DNA of 64,000 nt from positions 25,043,637-25,107,636 of the forward strand of contig NC_088883.1 in assembly GCF_032884065.1 (NCBI RefSeq). The letters are read 5' to 3'. Numbering within the stretch: position 1 is the first letter of the stretch; every line of letters starts with the position of its first letter. This document shows, one piece after another, positions 1-10,534 of this stretch. The position numbers and the translations under genes are program-made. The DNA is from Artemia franciscana. Taxonomy: Eukaryota; Arthropoda; Branchiopoda; Anostraca; Artemiidae. A model generated the notes under the pieces. That model was not told the DNA's origin. It searched no databases and saw nothing but the letters and a program-made list of their open reading frames with translations.

Positions 1-480
1 GCATATTGTAAATACCTGATCACCTTCAAAACTGCAAATACCCTTCTCCCTGACTATACAATCAGATTTTACTCTAAATGTAACTTGTATAAGGTTATGG
101 AACCTGTTCCCAGAAGAGCTGAGAGCCCCTTTACATCATTAAAAAGAAGAGTAAAAATCCATTTATTAGCATTGGAAAAAACTAGTTTAATAATGGTTAA
201 TAAAATGATTATTCTATAAAGTATCAAATATAAATCAATAGAAATAGTGTAATTTTTTTGGTATAATGATGAGGTGGTTTCCCCTGGGGTAAAAGGCAGG
301 AGGATAATTGGTAGTTTTGTTAGATAATTGAGAGGTAAGGTTGTTTACAAGAGAAGGAGTGGTAACCATGTTGCATATTATGTTTAAAAGGTAGCAATTG
401 AGGATCTTGACATCCAGGAATGGACTGAATAATGTTGTTATGTGTAATTTATTTTTTGAACTGATAATAAACCTATTGAA
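1..480 (+). pseudogene. 3' end of a decayed non-LTR retrotransposon (LINE)
   Basis: Positions about 60-190 translate in two neighbouring frames to the C-terminal signature of CR1/L2/jockey-type reverse transcriptase ORFs. The first part reads LWNLFPEEL; after a frameshift near 120 it continues as ESPFTSLKRRVKIHLLALE. The intact LINE at 6035-8731 ends with the equivalent motif (GPHAWNCLP, then FRRELKLFCL). The stretch to about 480 would be the LINE 3' UTR and holds an AATAAA at about 466-471 followed by TTGAA-type repeats. The copy is cut by the window edge and is not functional. Homology is seen by eye only; the family within the LINEs is not assigned. Confidence 0.6.
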
Positions 481-974
481 CATTGAAAGAGGTCAACCTA
501 AGGAGTCTGTAGAATACTGATGGACACTCGAGAGGAAAATAAGATTGATGAGAGGGTATATATTGAAAAGCTAAGAAAGTAAAAGAGGCTCTCGCAAACT
601 CTCATTCAAAGTCTAAAAATCATAAGAAACCACTCTTTAAAGAAAGTGACAGCAGCTCAGAAGATGTTTCATGATCTAATGAAAAAGATCCAAAGAAAGG
701 ACCTTCAGTTGAGAGGAGCCTCTTTTTTCTACTTTAAATGTTGGGAACTTTGTTTTGGTTCTTGAAAAAGAAACAAAAGAGGGAAATTTCACAGTATTGG
801 TGAAACTATTTGAAAACTTTCAGAAGAACAAGAAGTAGAAGTTTGTTATTTCAAACGAATTGCTTTATCCTTGAGGCTTGTCACTACTGATGCTTCCTAC
901 TGGTGTAGATTCACTGATATCATAACTTTCTTGCCAAATCCTGAGCCTTCAGGACAGACTACAAGACAAGCATG
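481..974. other. intergenic or intronic sequence, nothing recognised
   Basis: AT-rich sequence without a usable ORF, splice-bounded exon or clear repeat. Several short purine-rich stretches could be remains of a transposon, but no family is recognisable. Confidence 0.4.
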
Positions 975-1585
975 GTACTTTTCTTAATCATTGTTTTACA
1001 GATCTGTACTACTTTCTTTTGTTTTTATAGTTTTACTCCATTATCTCTATTAAATAGCAGAGTTCTGTATCAAGAAGATATATTAGGGTCTGTTGCAAGT
1101 ATGGTTACTACATGTCCCATCTATAAAGCCCCATTCCATACTTGGGACAAAATGGGTGGTTGTCAAATTAATGCCTTTCCTTAAAATTGAATGAGCTCCC
1201 AGTTTTAAACCATAGGATAACTTACTTAGTCAATGCAAAAGATCCTGAGAAAAAAATTTCTCATCACAAAGCATGAGGAGTTAGAGGCAAACAAAAGACA
1301 TTTTCCCAAGTACAGATAAACTCCTCAACAATTAAGCAAGACAGCAGACCCTAATATATCTTCTTGATACAAAACTCTGCTATATAATAGAGATAATGGA
1401 GTAAAACTCCAAAAAAAAGAAAGAAGTACAGATGTGTAAAACAATGTTTAAGAAAAATACTGTTCATTTAATAGAGAGTTTTAAAGTACTCTGTTATTTA
1501 ATAGAGATAATGGAGTAAAACTATAAAAGCAGACAGAAAGAAGTACAGATGCACAAAACAATGTTTAAGAAAAGTACTGTTCATA
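975..1585. repeat. fold-back repeat with an extra tandem arm
   Basis: The stretch at about 975-1096 (ending in ATATATTAGGGTCTGTTG) reappears as its reverse complement at about 1338-1460. Part of the second arm is duplicated again at about 1488-1580 (same core: AGAGATAATGGAGTAAAACT). The arms are roughly 120 bp around a 240-bp spacer. The small ORF at 972-1184 lies in the left arm and is not a gene. Confidence 0.75.
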
Positions 1586-1589
1586 CATA

Positions 1590-2245
1590 TGTAAATATCT
1601 GGTAAAATTCTAGTTTATTGACTAGTTTATTAAAATTCTAGTTTATTGACTTTTGACTATCTTGGAAAGGGGTTAGGTTAGGAAAATGAAACTTTCAGGG
1701 ATGGGTCTAAAGGCTAAAGTATGTCCTGGGAAGGTATTTTGAAGTACCCATCTCCACTCCTTCTCCCTCTAGAGGGCCCTGAAATTTGCCTACATGAAAG
1801 GTTGAATTTTTGAAAGGTTTTGAATTTTGAAAAGGTTGAACCTATTGAAATTTTGACAAAACAACATTTTATCTTAATTTTCAGTTACTAGTTGCTTTTT
1901 CTCTACCTTCAGTTCTGAAAATGCAATTCCTGTTATTTGAGTAGAATTTTGAGCCATATCAATGTTTTTTTTTCAAAATTTAGGAAATGTATTTGCATAT
2001 CCTTAAAACTTTATAAATTGGGATTGAGCAAAGTTGTGAAGCTAAAAACTTTTTTGTTGTACTTTAATTAAGCAGAAGATCTATTTTGCAAGGTTTCACT
2101 TTTATAACAAACATATTTTTAAAGGTCATCAAAGGTCAGGGCCCTCTAGAGGGAGAAGGAGTAGAGGTAGTTGCTTAAAATACCTTCCCAGGACATACTT
2201 CAGTCTGTAGATTAATCCCTGAAAGTTTCATTTTCATTTTCAAGT
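1590..2245. repeat. fold-back repeat, dispersed family
   Basis: The arms are about 1675-1795 and 2137-2245. Both contain GGGCCCTCTAGAGGGAGAAGGAG-type sequence and TGTCCTGGGAAGGTATTTT in opposite orientation. The spacer carries sequence that is also present at about 40570-40890 (CTGTTATTTGAGTAGAATTTT versus CTGTTATTTCAGTAGAATTTT), so this is a dispersed family. No transposase is present; a non-autonomous (MITE-like) element is the likely explanation. Confidence 0.7.
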
Positions 2246-2564
2246 CAATTAACTAGAATTTTACAATTTTTTTTATTTCAAATGCTTGTCAAAACAGGGA
2301 CCACACATTGAATTTATGATTCAAAATTACTCCCACTGCGCTTGTTCTAGTGAGAGGTGATTGGTTCTATACTTGAGTTGTGTCATACTGAAGTTAAAAA
2401 AGGGACATTCTAAAAACCTATTGCAATTTTTCCAAAATACCAACAAAAAGTTGTCTTTCCCAAAAAGAGGTCTTTTACCCTTGGCTAAGTATTTAGCCAA
2501 TGGTTATTTAAAGTTTACCTTCAAAATTCCAGACTCCATTCAAAAGAGCCCATTTAAGAAAAGT

Positions 2565-3056
2565 ATTCAATGTTCCTATTACCTGAAAAATTGTTTAGGG
2601 TCATTAAACTATTGTTAATAGATGCATTATGACTTTTTGAACATCTATTCTCTCTTGCAAAACTACTGAAAACACTGTTATAGAGTTATTATATATTTGC
2701 ACATTAGGGGGGGGGGGGGTAAAGCATAGCATACATTAAGTACAGCAATGGTTAATTTACATATTTAATATATGCTATGCTTTACTCCCACCCCCTGATG
2801 TGCAAATATATAGCCCATATTTGTTTCTAAACTATTAGGCTACAGATTTGTGATTTCAAATATCCAATCAATGAAAACAGAAATGATTGCAATTCTATAT
2901 GTGTAAATACAGGATATTTGGGCTGGAATAACTCTATATGGTGAGTTTGCAGTAGCTTTGGAAGAGAGAAAAGATGTTCAAAAAGTCAAAATGCATCTAT
3001 TAACAATAGCCTAGTTTCAAAACCCTAAACAATTGTTCAGGTAATAGGAACACTGA
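2565..3056. repeat. large nested inverted repeat
   Basis: The sequence from about 2565 (TTCCTATTACCTGAAAAATTG) to 2690 returns as its reverse complement at about 2930-3056. Inside it, 2690-2740 (TATTTGCACATTAG plus a 13-base G run plus TAAAGCATAGCATA) pairs with 2770-2815. Only the right half carries an extra ~100 bp between the two paired segments. It looks like a MITE or long hairpin just downstream of the p85 exon. Confidence 0.75.
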
Positions 3057-3167
3057 CCCTAAAATTGACCAATTTCTATCACATAGGCTACTAACCCAGA
3101 CCCTTGTCATAATAGAATTATCACTGCATTGGAATTACCAAGTCTTTAATTTATCTTCATAGCCTAC

Positions 3168-3372
3168 CTAAAATGTATCCTTTTTTTCTTGTTCTTCTAT
3201 TCCTTCCTTTAATCCACCCAACAGGCTCTGCTGGATTGCCTCCATTGGCAATAAAGTTCGAAGGTAGACAAACTTCAAGAATATCACCCTCTTCACATGA
3301 AAGTTCATCTGATGTTGATCCTTTTATAGTCGTCAATGCTGTATATAAATATGTTTCTAGGCCTGGCTCCAT
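3168..3372 (-). CDS. PIK3R1: first coding exon of a PI3-kinase regulatory subunit (p85-type SH3 domain)
   Basis: The exon encodes 68 residues plus one base. It starts at the ATG complementary to 3370-3372 and ends at a good donor (G|GTAGGC, intron from 3167, phase 1). The peptide begins MEPGLETYLYTALTTIKG and continues DELSCEEGDILEV, then a ~16-residue loop, then PVGWIKGRNRRTRKKGYILG. This matches the p85 SH3 layout: acidic RT loop with E-x-GDIL, the long insert typical of p85, then the GW-x-x-G binding tryptophan. In that family it is the N-terminal domain of the adaptor that holds and regulates the p110 lipid kinase. The canonical ALYDY box is degenerate (TALTTI), and the proline of the usual FPxxYV end is replaced (YIL). 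A 5' UTR intron acceptor may lie just upstream (TTGATGCAG near 3407). Later exons (RhoGAP-like, SH2) would be left of the window. Another SH3 protein is possible, but the p85-specific insert argues for this call. Confidence 0.62.
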
Positions 3373-4875
3373 AATACATTTAAGTTGTGTTTTTATTACC
3401 TAATCTGCATCAATAATTTTTTGTTAATAATTTTTCAATAAATAAACAAAGCAAAAAATCGAAATCACTATTTCTTTCTTAAATTTTACCTATCATTTGA
3501 AATATGTACGGAGTTGCAGAAAACAATTCGCCGAAAAAATATCGCTTAAAAAAATCGGCTCTTTTTAAGATTCTATCTAGACCTGGTAGCGCCTTTAGAA
3601 TGACGAACAGCAATTCATTTTAAACATTTAACTTGATATTTAATTATTTTTTAATAAATACGCTATTTCAACACCAAATTATTTATCTGGAAAACTTTTT
3701 TAACCATATTTTCCTTGGTATCTCAGTCAAATGACATTGAAAAATCAATATACATTTCTAGCAATCATCTAGCAATCAAGCTCAACCTGGTGACCACTCA
3801 ATCCTGAGGTGAGCTAGAATATCTTGTGCATTCCATATAGCTCGTCTTGATTTTTTACACTCGTCTCATCAGCCAACTTTTTCAAAGCATCAACATCAGG
3901 CAGTCACTGTTTTTTAAAGAAATTCCCTAAAACTATCCTCATGAAAAAAAGAATATGTTGAAGTTCCTTATAGAACATTAGGAACTATCCTTATGAAAAT
4001 GGCTTGAAAAGAAGTTTTTTTTTTTTAATTTGGGTTTCCCTTTTTTTAAAGTCACATTTTGCGCGTTATCTTCATCAATTGGCATTGGACTCCCCTTTTC
4101 TTCTATAGCTGACGGGGGGAGCTTTAATCTTTGAGTAGTCAAAGTTATTTACACCTTTTATGCTATGGTGCTACGATGTTTTTCCACTACACTGGATACT
4201 GGTCTCCCTTATTGAAAAAAAGTGACACGAATATGGAAAACTCTACTTTACGGAAAATTAAGGCTTTGTAATGACAGCAGGTGACTAGCTACTAAAAGTC
4301 TATATTAATGCACTTGGCGTTTGCTTGACCTTTACCATAGTTACTTAGGCATTTTGAACAAAATTGAGACCTTATTCCACGAGAACTCCAAGGGCCTTTC
4401 CAGCACTGCATGAAAGGAAAGCATGTTTTGACCCATATACGGAGGTCTTGTAGTATTACTGCATCTGGTTCTTTCGGCCAAAATGCATAATTTAACACTT
4501 CTAGATCTGGAGCGGCAGAAACCACAATAACCCCAAATTAATGAACTGGTCAACGTCAGACTGAAATGAAGAATGGATAGAGGGGGGAGTTGAACAAATG
4601 CATTAGTCATCAGCAGAGAGACTCGTCTTGATCAGAAAAACTCTTCAACAAAATCAACTAACTGAAACATTAGCTCAAACTTCAAGATTATAGTTTTATA
4701 AGGTTACTAGCTGTTGGGGTGGCACTTCGCGCTTTATGCTTTTGAAAGCATAAAGAGTTAGACAGTGACTATTTTTTCAGTTTTTAGTGCTATTTCATAG
4801 AATTCTATATGTTCGTAATTCAGTTTAATGAAGACTTTCTTTTAAATTTGTATGTAATTTTCTTCAAATTAAATT
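3373..4875. other. upstream flank of the p85 exon; one unassigned ORF
   Basis: Non-repetitive AT-rich sequence. On the minus strand, 4292-4525 holds an open 77-codon frame with a non-random look (APDLEVLNYAFWPKEPD, then five cysteines) and a GTAAAG donor-like site near its end. I do not recognise it. It might be a 5' exon, a retropseudogene or chance. No clear promoter is seen. Confidence 0.3.
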
Positions 4876-5090
4876 AATTGGGTATCCTTTGTTTTGGAAA
4901 TATTATTTATTTGGAAGGTTGATTCGCCAGAATTTAATAGCTTGTAAGTCATGGTAGTATCTCTCCTTTTTCATCAAGTTAATTGGGTGGCCTTTGTTTT
5001 GGAAACCTTATTTATTTGGAAGGGAGATTCACCATAGTTTAGTAGCCTGTAAGTCATGGTAGTATCTCCCCCTTTTCTTCTGTATAAATT
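4876..5090. repeat. two-copy tandem duplication, 105-bp unit
   Basis: AATTGGGT(A/G)(T/G)CCTTTGTTTTGGAAA, then TATTTATTTGGAAGG and GTAAGTCATGGTAGTATCTC, occurs at 4876 and again at 4981 with few differences. Confidence 0.85.
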
Positions 5091-5720
5091 TCAAATAAAT
5101 AACCTAAAGGTGTTAATCATTTTATAACTTATAAAATTTTATTTTACTAAAATAAAGCAGAGGGCACGGTCAATAAATAAAATAACGAATAAATGATTAA
5201 TCAATTTTTAATTAATTAATCAGTTTAAAATTTTTTAAATAAATATGAATATTTTCAAAATTTGGCTTGGAAATTTTGTGGGATGCAGGATGGGGGTAGT
5301 ACTAATTAAAATTTTACACTGAAAAAAAGAGAAACCGGAACCACCACTAATATTTCGGTGATTGATATTGAACCCTTTTTGGGGGGAATAGGGTAGAGCC
5401 TCCGACATGTTTATGCTGGATTTGGTAATAACAGCTTGTCTCTTTTATGCACGTTATAACTTTTGACTTTGGGAGATAGTAAGAAAGAAGTTGAGAAGGC
5501 CCCATGCCACCTTTTATGCCCAAATCTCCGAAGATTGCATTTCCGGTACATTTTCTCCATATCTTTTGATGATTTTTCAGCTAGCTCACCGACAGGCATT
5601 TATCGAAAATTTATTAAACATTGATTTGTTTAATTTTTTTGTTGCAGTTTTTACTTAAGTGAATATAACCTGTTGAGTTAAAAAGAAACAACAAAACCTG
5701 CAATTGAAATCAAAAGGTTT
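5091..5720. other. AT-rich spacer
   Basis: No gene is supported. The open frame on the minus strand at 5411-5599 has no recognisable domain. The sequence leads into the 3' end of the LINE. Confidence 0.4.
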
Positions 5721-8700
5721 TTGAGAGAGAGAGAAAGATGGGTTTATTAATATAAATAATACAACAAAACAAGCAAATGGCCCGAAGCAAAGCTTGTTTG
5801 GGCTTACAACCCCAATACACATACATATAAAACAATACGAAAAAGAAGAAAAAATAAAAAGAAAAGAAAAGGAAAAGAAAAAAGAAAGAAAGAAGAAGAA
5901 GAAAAAATCAATTACCCTGCATTTCAATCGAAACGGATTTACACTTCAAAAGAGACAAAACAAAAAGAAGCTAAAACCACTTAACCAGTATCGCCAAAAT
6001 CAAAACCAACATCTTGGCTCCACTTGAGGTCCACTCAACTATCAAAACCATAAATATTAAGGCAAAATAGCTTTAATTCCCGCCGAAATTCAAGAAAGCT
6101 ATCCAAGTTTCTCAAAGTCGTAGGTAAACAATTCCATGCATGGGGTCCTAGATGCCGAATAGAGAATTGAGATCTACGAGTAATAGTAAGCGGACGACGA
6201 ATTATATCGGACTGTCTCGTAGAATGTGTATGAATATCACTTCCTAATTCAAACATACTTTTAAAACATATTGGTAAACAATTTTGAAAATATTTATATA
6301 TAAACAGGCTTCGATAAAAAATAATAAGTCCTGCTAAAGGCAAGATTTTGCAATCTATATACCTCTTTTGTACCGAGTCTTTAAAACCTACACCACATAA
6401 CACTCGAAGCGCTTTATTCTGCAAAACTCGAACACGATCGAGATGAGAAGGAAATGTACTACCCCAAACATTGCAACAATATAGCAGATAAGGATGAATT
6501 AAGGAATAATACATTGTTCTTAAAATATCTCTTGGGAAAATATACTGCAACTTTCTTAAAATGCCAACATTCCTAGCGAGTTTAAGACTAATATAATCTA
6601 TATGTTCTCTAAAGCTGAGACATTCATCAATTAAAACTCCTAGATATTTTGTACAATTCATTCTTAGAATACCCATATCAGCAATATTAAGTCTATCTAT
6701 CCAAGGGTAATAATTTGAGCTCCTACCATACAATAAAAAGCAAGATTTACTATAATTCAAATTTAACTTATTAAGCTTCATCCAATTGTGTACAAACTCC
6801 AGACAAGAACTAATACGACTCAACAGCTGAATTCCTGTTCGTGCAGCCACAGTTATATGAGTATCATCCGCAAAGCTGGGGACAATTACTTTTTCCCCGT
6901 CACATCCAATGTCAAGATCATACGAAATCATATTAAAAGCTCTACATAAATCATTTATAAAAATTAAAAATAACAGGGGACCAAGAACAGATCCTTGAGG
7001 TACTCCAAATTTAACACTACTGACTGAAGAAACATTATCTCCTAGTTGTACATATTGAGTTCTTTCTTTTAAAAACGAGGACAGTAATTCAAGAAATGGT
7101 CCTCTAAAACCGTAATTTTCTAATTTGGCAATGAGTATAAAATGGTCAACGCAGTCAAAAGCTTTTACAATATCAAGAAAAACAGAAGCGACTTTCATAC
7201 CATTATCCAACGCATCATTCACAAAAGTTGTCAAAAATAAAACAGCATGCTCAGTAGATAAACCCTTCCGAAAACCAAATTGATTTGGATTAAAAAATGA
7301 TTTACTCTCCAAAAATTCAACCATTCTTTTAACTATCAATTTCTCAAACAATCTAGATACTACTGGTAATAAAGAAATGGGCCTATAATTTCCTAGTACA
7401 TTTTTATCTCCACCTTTATAGACAGGAATAACTTTTGCAATTTTAAAACAACTTGGAAACACCCCAGTCCTTAAACATTCATTAAATAAATACACTAAAT
7501 GACCGGAAATAACAGGGTAAATATACTTTAAAGTTTTAACTGTTACAAAATCAGAGCCTGAAGCTCCAATTTTTAAATTTTTCAATGTTTCAGAAAGCTC
7601 AGAAGCGTTGATTGGCTTCAAATACGCCGAAACATCACTTGCATTCGATAAATATTTCTTAAAACTACCTTCATGCTCAGAAATAACTATACTTTGGACC
7701 AAATCCTTTCCCACATTAGCAAAATGACGGCACATTCTATCAGCAGTTGTACTATCATTATGTATACCGTCAGGAAATATACCATCATTATTAGGACTTA
7801 CGACGGATTTTATAATTTGCCATGTTTTTCTAGGGTTACCTTCACAAGATTTAAATTTATTACGATAGTAATCAGCTTTGGCTTTACGAAGTAGTGCATT
7901 TAACTGGTTACTATAAATCTTGTATTCTGTTTTATCACTTACGCTATTACTAGCCGCACACATTTTGAACAAATATCTTCTTCTAATAATAGCCTTTAAA
8001 AGAGCTTGGGTGATCCAGGGTTTCTTTGGAGTTTCTCTACGACGAGTTGCATTTTTACAAATACTACAATCAATCAATAAACTATTTATAATTGAATACC
8101 AGTTTTGAAACTTAGCATTAATATCTAGTTCATTACTATTTAAAAATTCAAAATTACATTTCTCTAACTTTACTTTATAAAGAATGAGCACATTATTATC
8201 AATGATCACTTTTTTATATCTATTTTGTGAATTTGAGTTAAGCCTAGTACCTTTACTAAAAAAATTTTGAACACTCAAAAATATCCCAAAATGGTCAGAT
8301 ACTTCATTTATTATCACACTTGCATTATAGTAACTGACATTAGCAAAAATATTATCAATCAACGATGCTGAATTCATAGTAACCCTAGTTGGGACTGTAA
8401 TCGTAGGCCTCAACCCATAACTCAGCATAATATTTAAAAACTGGCTAACTTCTGTATTAATAAACAGATTCATTAGGTCAATATTGAAATCACCACACAC
8501 AAATATAGGTAAGTTTCTACTCCTAATCATGTCCAACTGTTCTTCTAGTAACATAAAAAATTCATTAATATTGCTCGACGGAGGTCTATAAACAACAACC
8601 AAATAAAACACCTTGGATTTCTTGCTAACCTCTAATACCAAGCTCTCAAATACCATTTCTCTATTAACCCTTAAATCATCTCTTTCTATAGCTAGCAAGT

Positions 8701-9145
8701 CTTTTCTAATGTAAGCAGCTAAATTGAGCAGCTAAAACTACATCAAAAATTAGACGTCCTCATACCTTGTTGCAGCTGAGATTACCGATCAAGGGTATTC
8801 CTCTTCCATCCTTCGTCTTGTAAGGAATCAATTTTAAGGATTGATTCAGTAAGTTTTCTCCTGTTAGACTCATTTTCCATTATCTATTTCTGTCAACAAA
8901 CAAGAAACAGAGATAAAACTCTACAAAAAAAAACATCAAACAAGTATGCGGCCAGTAGAGAGAAAAGAAATGAAAGATTAAAATAACACGAATATTTCGC
9001 CTGTATCTACACTAGGCGTCCTCAGCACACAATAAAAAGAAAAAACACTAAGCTAAAAACAAATAAAACCACCACCAATAATAATAAATATAATTTTGCT
9101 ACGGATCCACGAAGGGAAAAGCCTTTTTTTCTTCTCAATGGGCGA
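5720..9145 (-). mobile_element. non-LTR retrotransposon (CR1/L2/jockey-like LINE), nearly full coding capacity, internally deleted
   Basis: On the minus strand the element reads as follows. A 5' UTR-like segment runs from about 9145 to 8890 (core TGAGGACGCCTAGTGTAGAT); the same segment recurs at 9409-9690 and 62712-62995. A short possible ORF1 start lies near 8880 (MENESNRRKLTES). Then comes the 887-codon endonuclease/reverse transcriptase ORF, and a pyrimidine-rich 3' UTR with AATAAA near 5750 followed by a short TC run. The N-terminal half of the endonuclease is missing and the frame is closed by a TAG at 8732-8734. An internal deletion between ORF1 and the endonuclease is therefore likely. 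Without the 5' part it should not be autonomous. Confidence 0.8.
6035..8731 (-). CDS. endonuclease/reverse transcriptase ORF of the LINE (5'-incomplete)
   Basis: The frame is open for about 898 codons between stops. The 887 codons from 8698 begin at a TTG, so that is not a true start. Using numbering from 8698: an apurinic-type endonuclease half with VVYRPPS (35-41), GDFN (69-72) and the catalytic SDH (134-136); a linker rich in basic residues (215-290); and the reverse transcriptase at about 380-700. The RT carries GNYRPISLLP (436-445), FLDIVKAFD (507-515; the first catalytic Asp is kept, the usual Ser/Thr-Lys is Val-Lys), GVPQGSVLGP (565-574) and SFADD (608-612, the YxDD box). The C-terminus carries GPHAWNCLP (851-859). 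No frameshift or stop lies in these 2.7 kb, which points to a young insertion. The first ~100 residues of the endonuclease are absent. It copies its own RNA at a nicked target in this family; this copy is probably dead because of the missing start. Confidence 0.9.
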   Translation of the reverse strand: MLNLAAYIRKDLLAIERDDLRVNREMVFESLVLEVSKKSKVFYLVVVYRPPSSNINEFFMLLEEQLDMIRSRNLPIFVCGDFNIDLMNLFINTEVSQFLNIMLSYGLRPTITVPTRVTMNSASLIDNIFANVSYYNASVIINEVSDHFGIFLSVQNFFSKGTRLNSNSQNRYKKVIIDNNVLILYKVKLEKCNFEFLNSNELDINAKFQNWYSIINSLLIDCSICKNATRRRETPKKPWITQALLKAIIRRRYLFKMCAASNSVSDKTEYKIYSNQLNALLRKAKADYYRNKFKSCEGNPRKTWQIIKSVVSPNNDGIFPDGIHNDSTTADRMCRHFANVGKDLVQSIVISEHEGSFKKYLSNASDVSAYLKPINASELSETLKNLKIGASGSDFVTVKTLKYIYPVISGHLVYLFNECLRTGVFPSCFKIAKVIPVYKGGDKNVLGNYRPISLLPVVSRLFEKLIVKRMVEFLESKSFFNPNQFGFRKGLSTEHAVLFLTTFVNDALDNGMKVASVFLDIVKAFDCVDHFILIAKLENYGFRGPFLELLSSFLKERTQYVQLGDNVSSVSSVKFGVPQGSVLGPLLFLIFINDLCRAFNMISYDLDIGCDGEKVIVPSFADDTHITVAARTGIQLLSRISSCLEFVHNWMKLNKLNLNYSKSCFLLYGRSSNYYPWIDRLNIADMGILRMNCTKYLGVLIDECLSFREHIDYISLKLARNVGILRKLQYIFPRDILRTMYYSLIHPYLLYCCNVWGSTFPSHLDRVRVLQNKALRVLCGVGFKDSVQKRYIDCKILPLAGLIIFYRSLFIYKYFQNCLPICFKSMFELGSDIHTHSTRQSDIIRRPLTITRRSQFSIRHLGPHAWNCLPTTLRNLDSFLEFRRELKLFCLNIYGFDS

Positions 9146-9408
9146 GGGAGGCTATGGAAATTAGAAATATATGTTTGCAAATCTTTCAATAAATAGAGAT
9201 ACTGGGAATTTAAATATTGACCCAATTTATGATTGACTTTTGAAAAAAGAACCAATAGTCAATAAGGGAATTAAAATTTTACATAGTCACCAGGGGACAA
9301 GATTACCTACTGGACCAAAAAGAGTTGCTTCAATATTAGCTAACAAGAGGATTATTTCACAACAGAATAGTTAGCTTAGTTTCAATCTTTATAATTTTTC
9401 CTCAGTTG

Positions 9409-9690
9409 CTTTGATGTTCTCATTGAAGTAACTCTAATAGCTTCTTTTCCCTACCTGGATCAGTGGCGACACTTATATTTATTATTACTGGTGGTGGTTT
9501 TGTTTGTTTTTAGTTTAGTTTTTTTTTCTTTTTATCGTGTGCTGAGGACGCCTAGTTTAGATACAGGCGAAATATACGTGTTATTTTAGTCTTACATCTC
9601 TTTTCTCTCTACTGGTCGCAGTCTTGTTTGAGGTTTTTTTTTGTGGAGTTTTATCTCACTTTGTTGTCATGTCTGGCCAGTTCGGCCTAA
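9409..9690 (+). repeat. second copy of the LINE 5' region, inverted relative to the LINE
   Basis: The core TGAGGACGCCTAGTTTAGATACAGGCG and the following TTCTCTCTACTGGTCGCAG repeat the 5' UTR of the LINE on the other strand (8890-9145). The two copies form a ~200-bp-arm inverted repeat around 9146-9408. A third copy is at 62712-62995. Confidence 0.8.
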
Positions 9691-10534
9691 GAAATTTCAT
9701 CTATTTCTGTGTGGCTAAACAAGATTTTTTTTTAGAGGTAATTACTTGGCTAAAAAGAAGAAAAAAAAGAGAAGAAGAAAAGAACTGTCTTCCTAAACCG
9801 GCAATTGAGAAAAATGAGCACTTGAATGAGATCCTAACCTTTCTCATCTATCCAATTACCCAGGACAAAACAGTATAACCAAACCGTCAATCAAATCGAA
9901 ATGTTCAAATCCATATTACGTTGACACTAATAAATGCAAGTCATTGTAAATTTACAAACAAAAGCACATAAAATCTAACGAAATGTTTCCAAGTAATTAC
10001 CTTCCAATGAGGCTCATCAGAAGAACGCCACCTGCCTAAATGGGTTTCAACTCTCTACTTTCCTCACCCGGCGAGGTGAAGCGTCTACATAAAGCTCTTT
10101 TAAGGTATCCCTATGTTAGGTAAAGCTTGCGAGATATATGCATACTGGTAAAATTATTCGAAAAATACCTACAAAATAAGATTTCTATCAATAATTTCTA
10201 TCCATATTGGAATCCCATTGGTCAGTGAAGCTTAAATACAAATCTGGAACAACTACAGACTCTAGGGGCTAGAGGTGATCTATAAAACAGAGTGCTTTAT
10301 TGGTTCTGGAATCAATTGAAGATTTAAAGCCCGTCATGCTGGTGCGGAACCCTTGTATAAATTTAAAAATCCCAACGAAAAATGAAAGAGAAATTACATT
10401 AGAATATCCTTCAGTATTTCTTGATACTTTTTTGGTCTCAACGTGAGTTTTGTATGGATCTCAACGTGAGTTTCGTCACAGAGCAGTGTATTTAAGTTTA
10501 GTTATTTCTTTTTTTTAATTAAACCCGATTGAGC
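9691..10534. other. no gene recognised
   Basis: AT-rich. A short duplicated phrase (TCTCAACGTGAGTTT) occurs at about 10437 and 10460. Nothing else is supported. Confidence 0.35.

Noticed and set aside
4292..4610. Cysteine-containing ORFs on the minus strand as an extra p85 exon
   Set aside because: No similarity to any p85 domain and the splice context is weak; kept only as an unassigned ORF.
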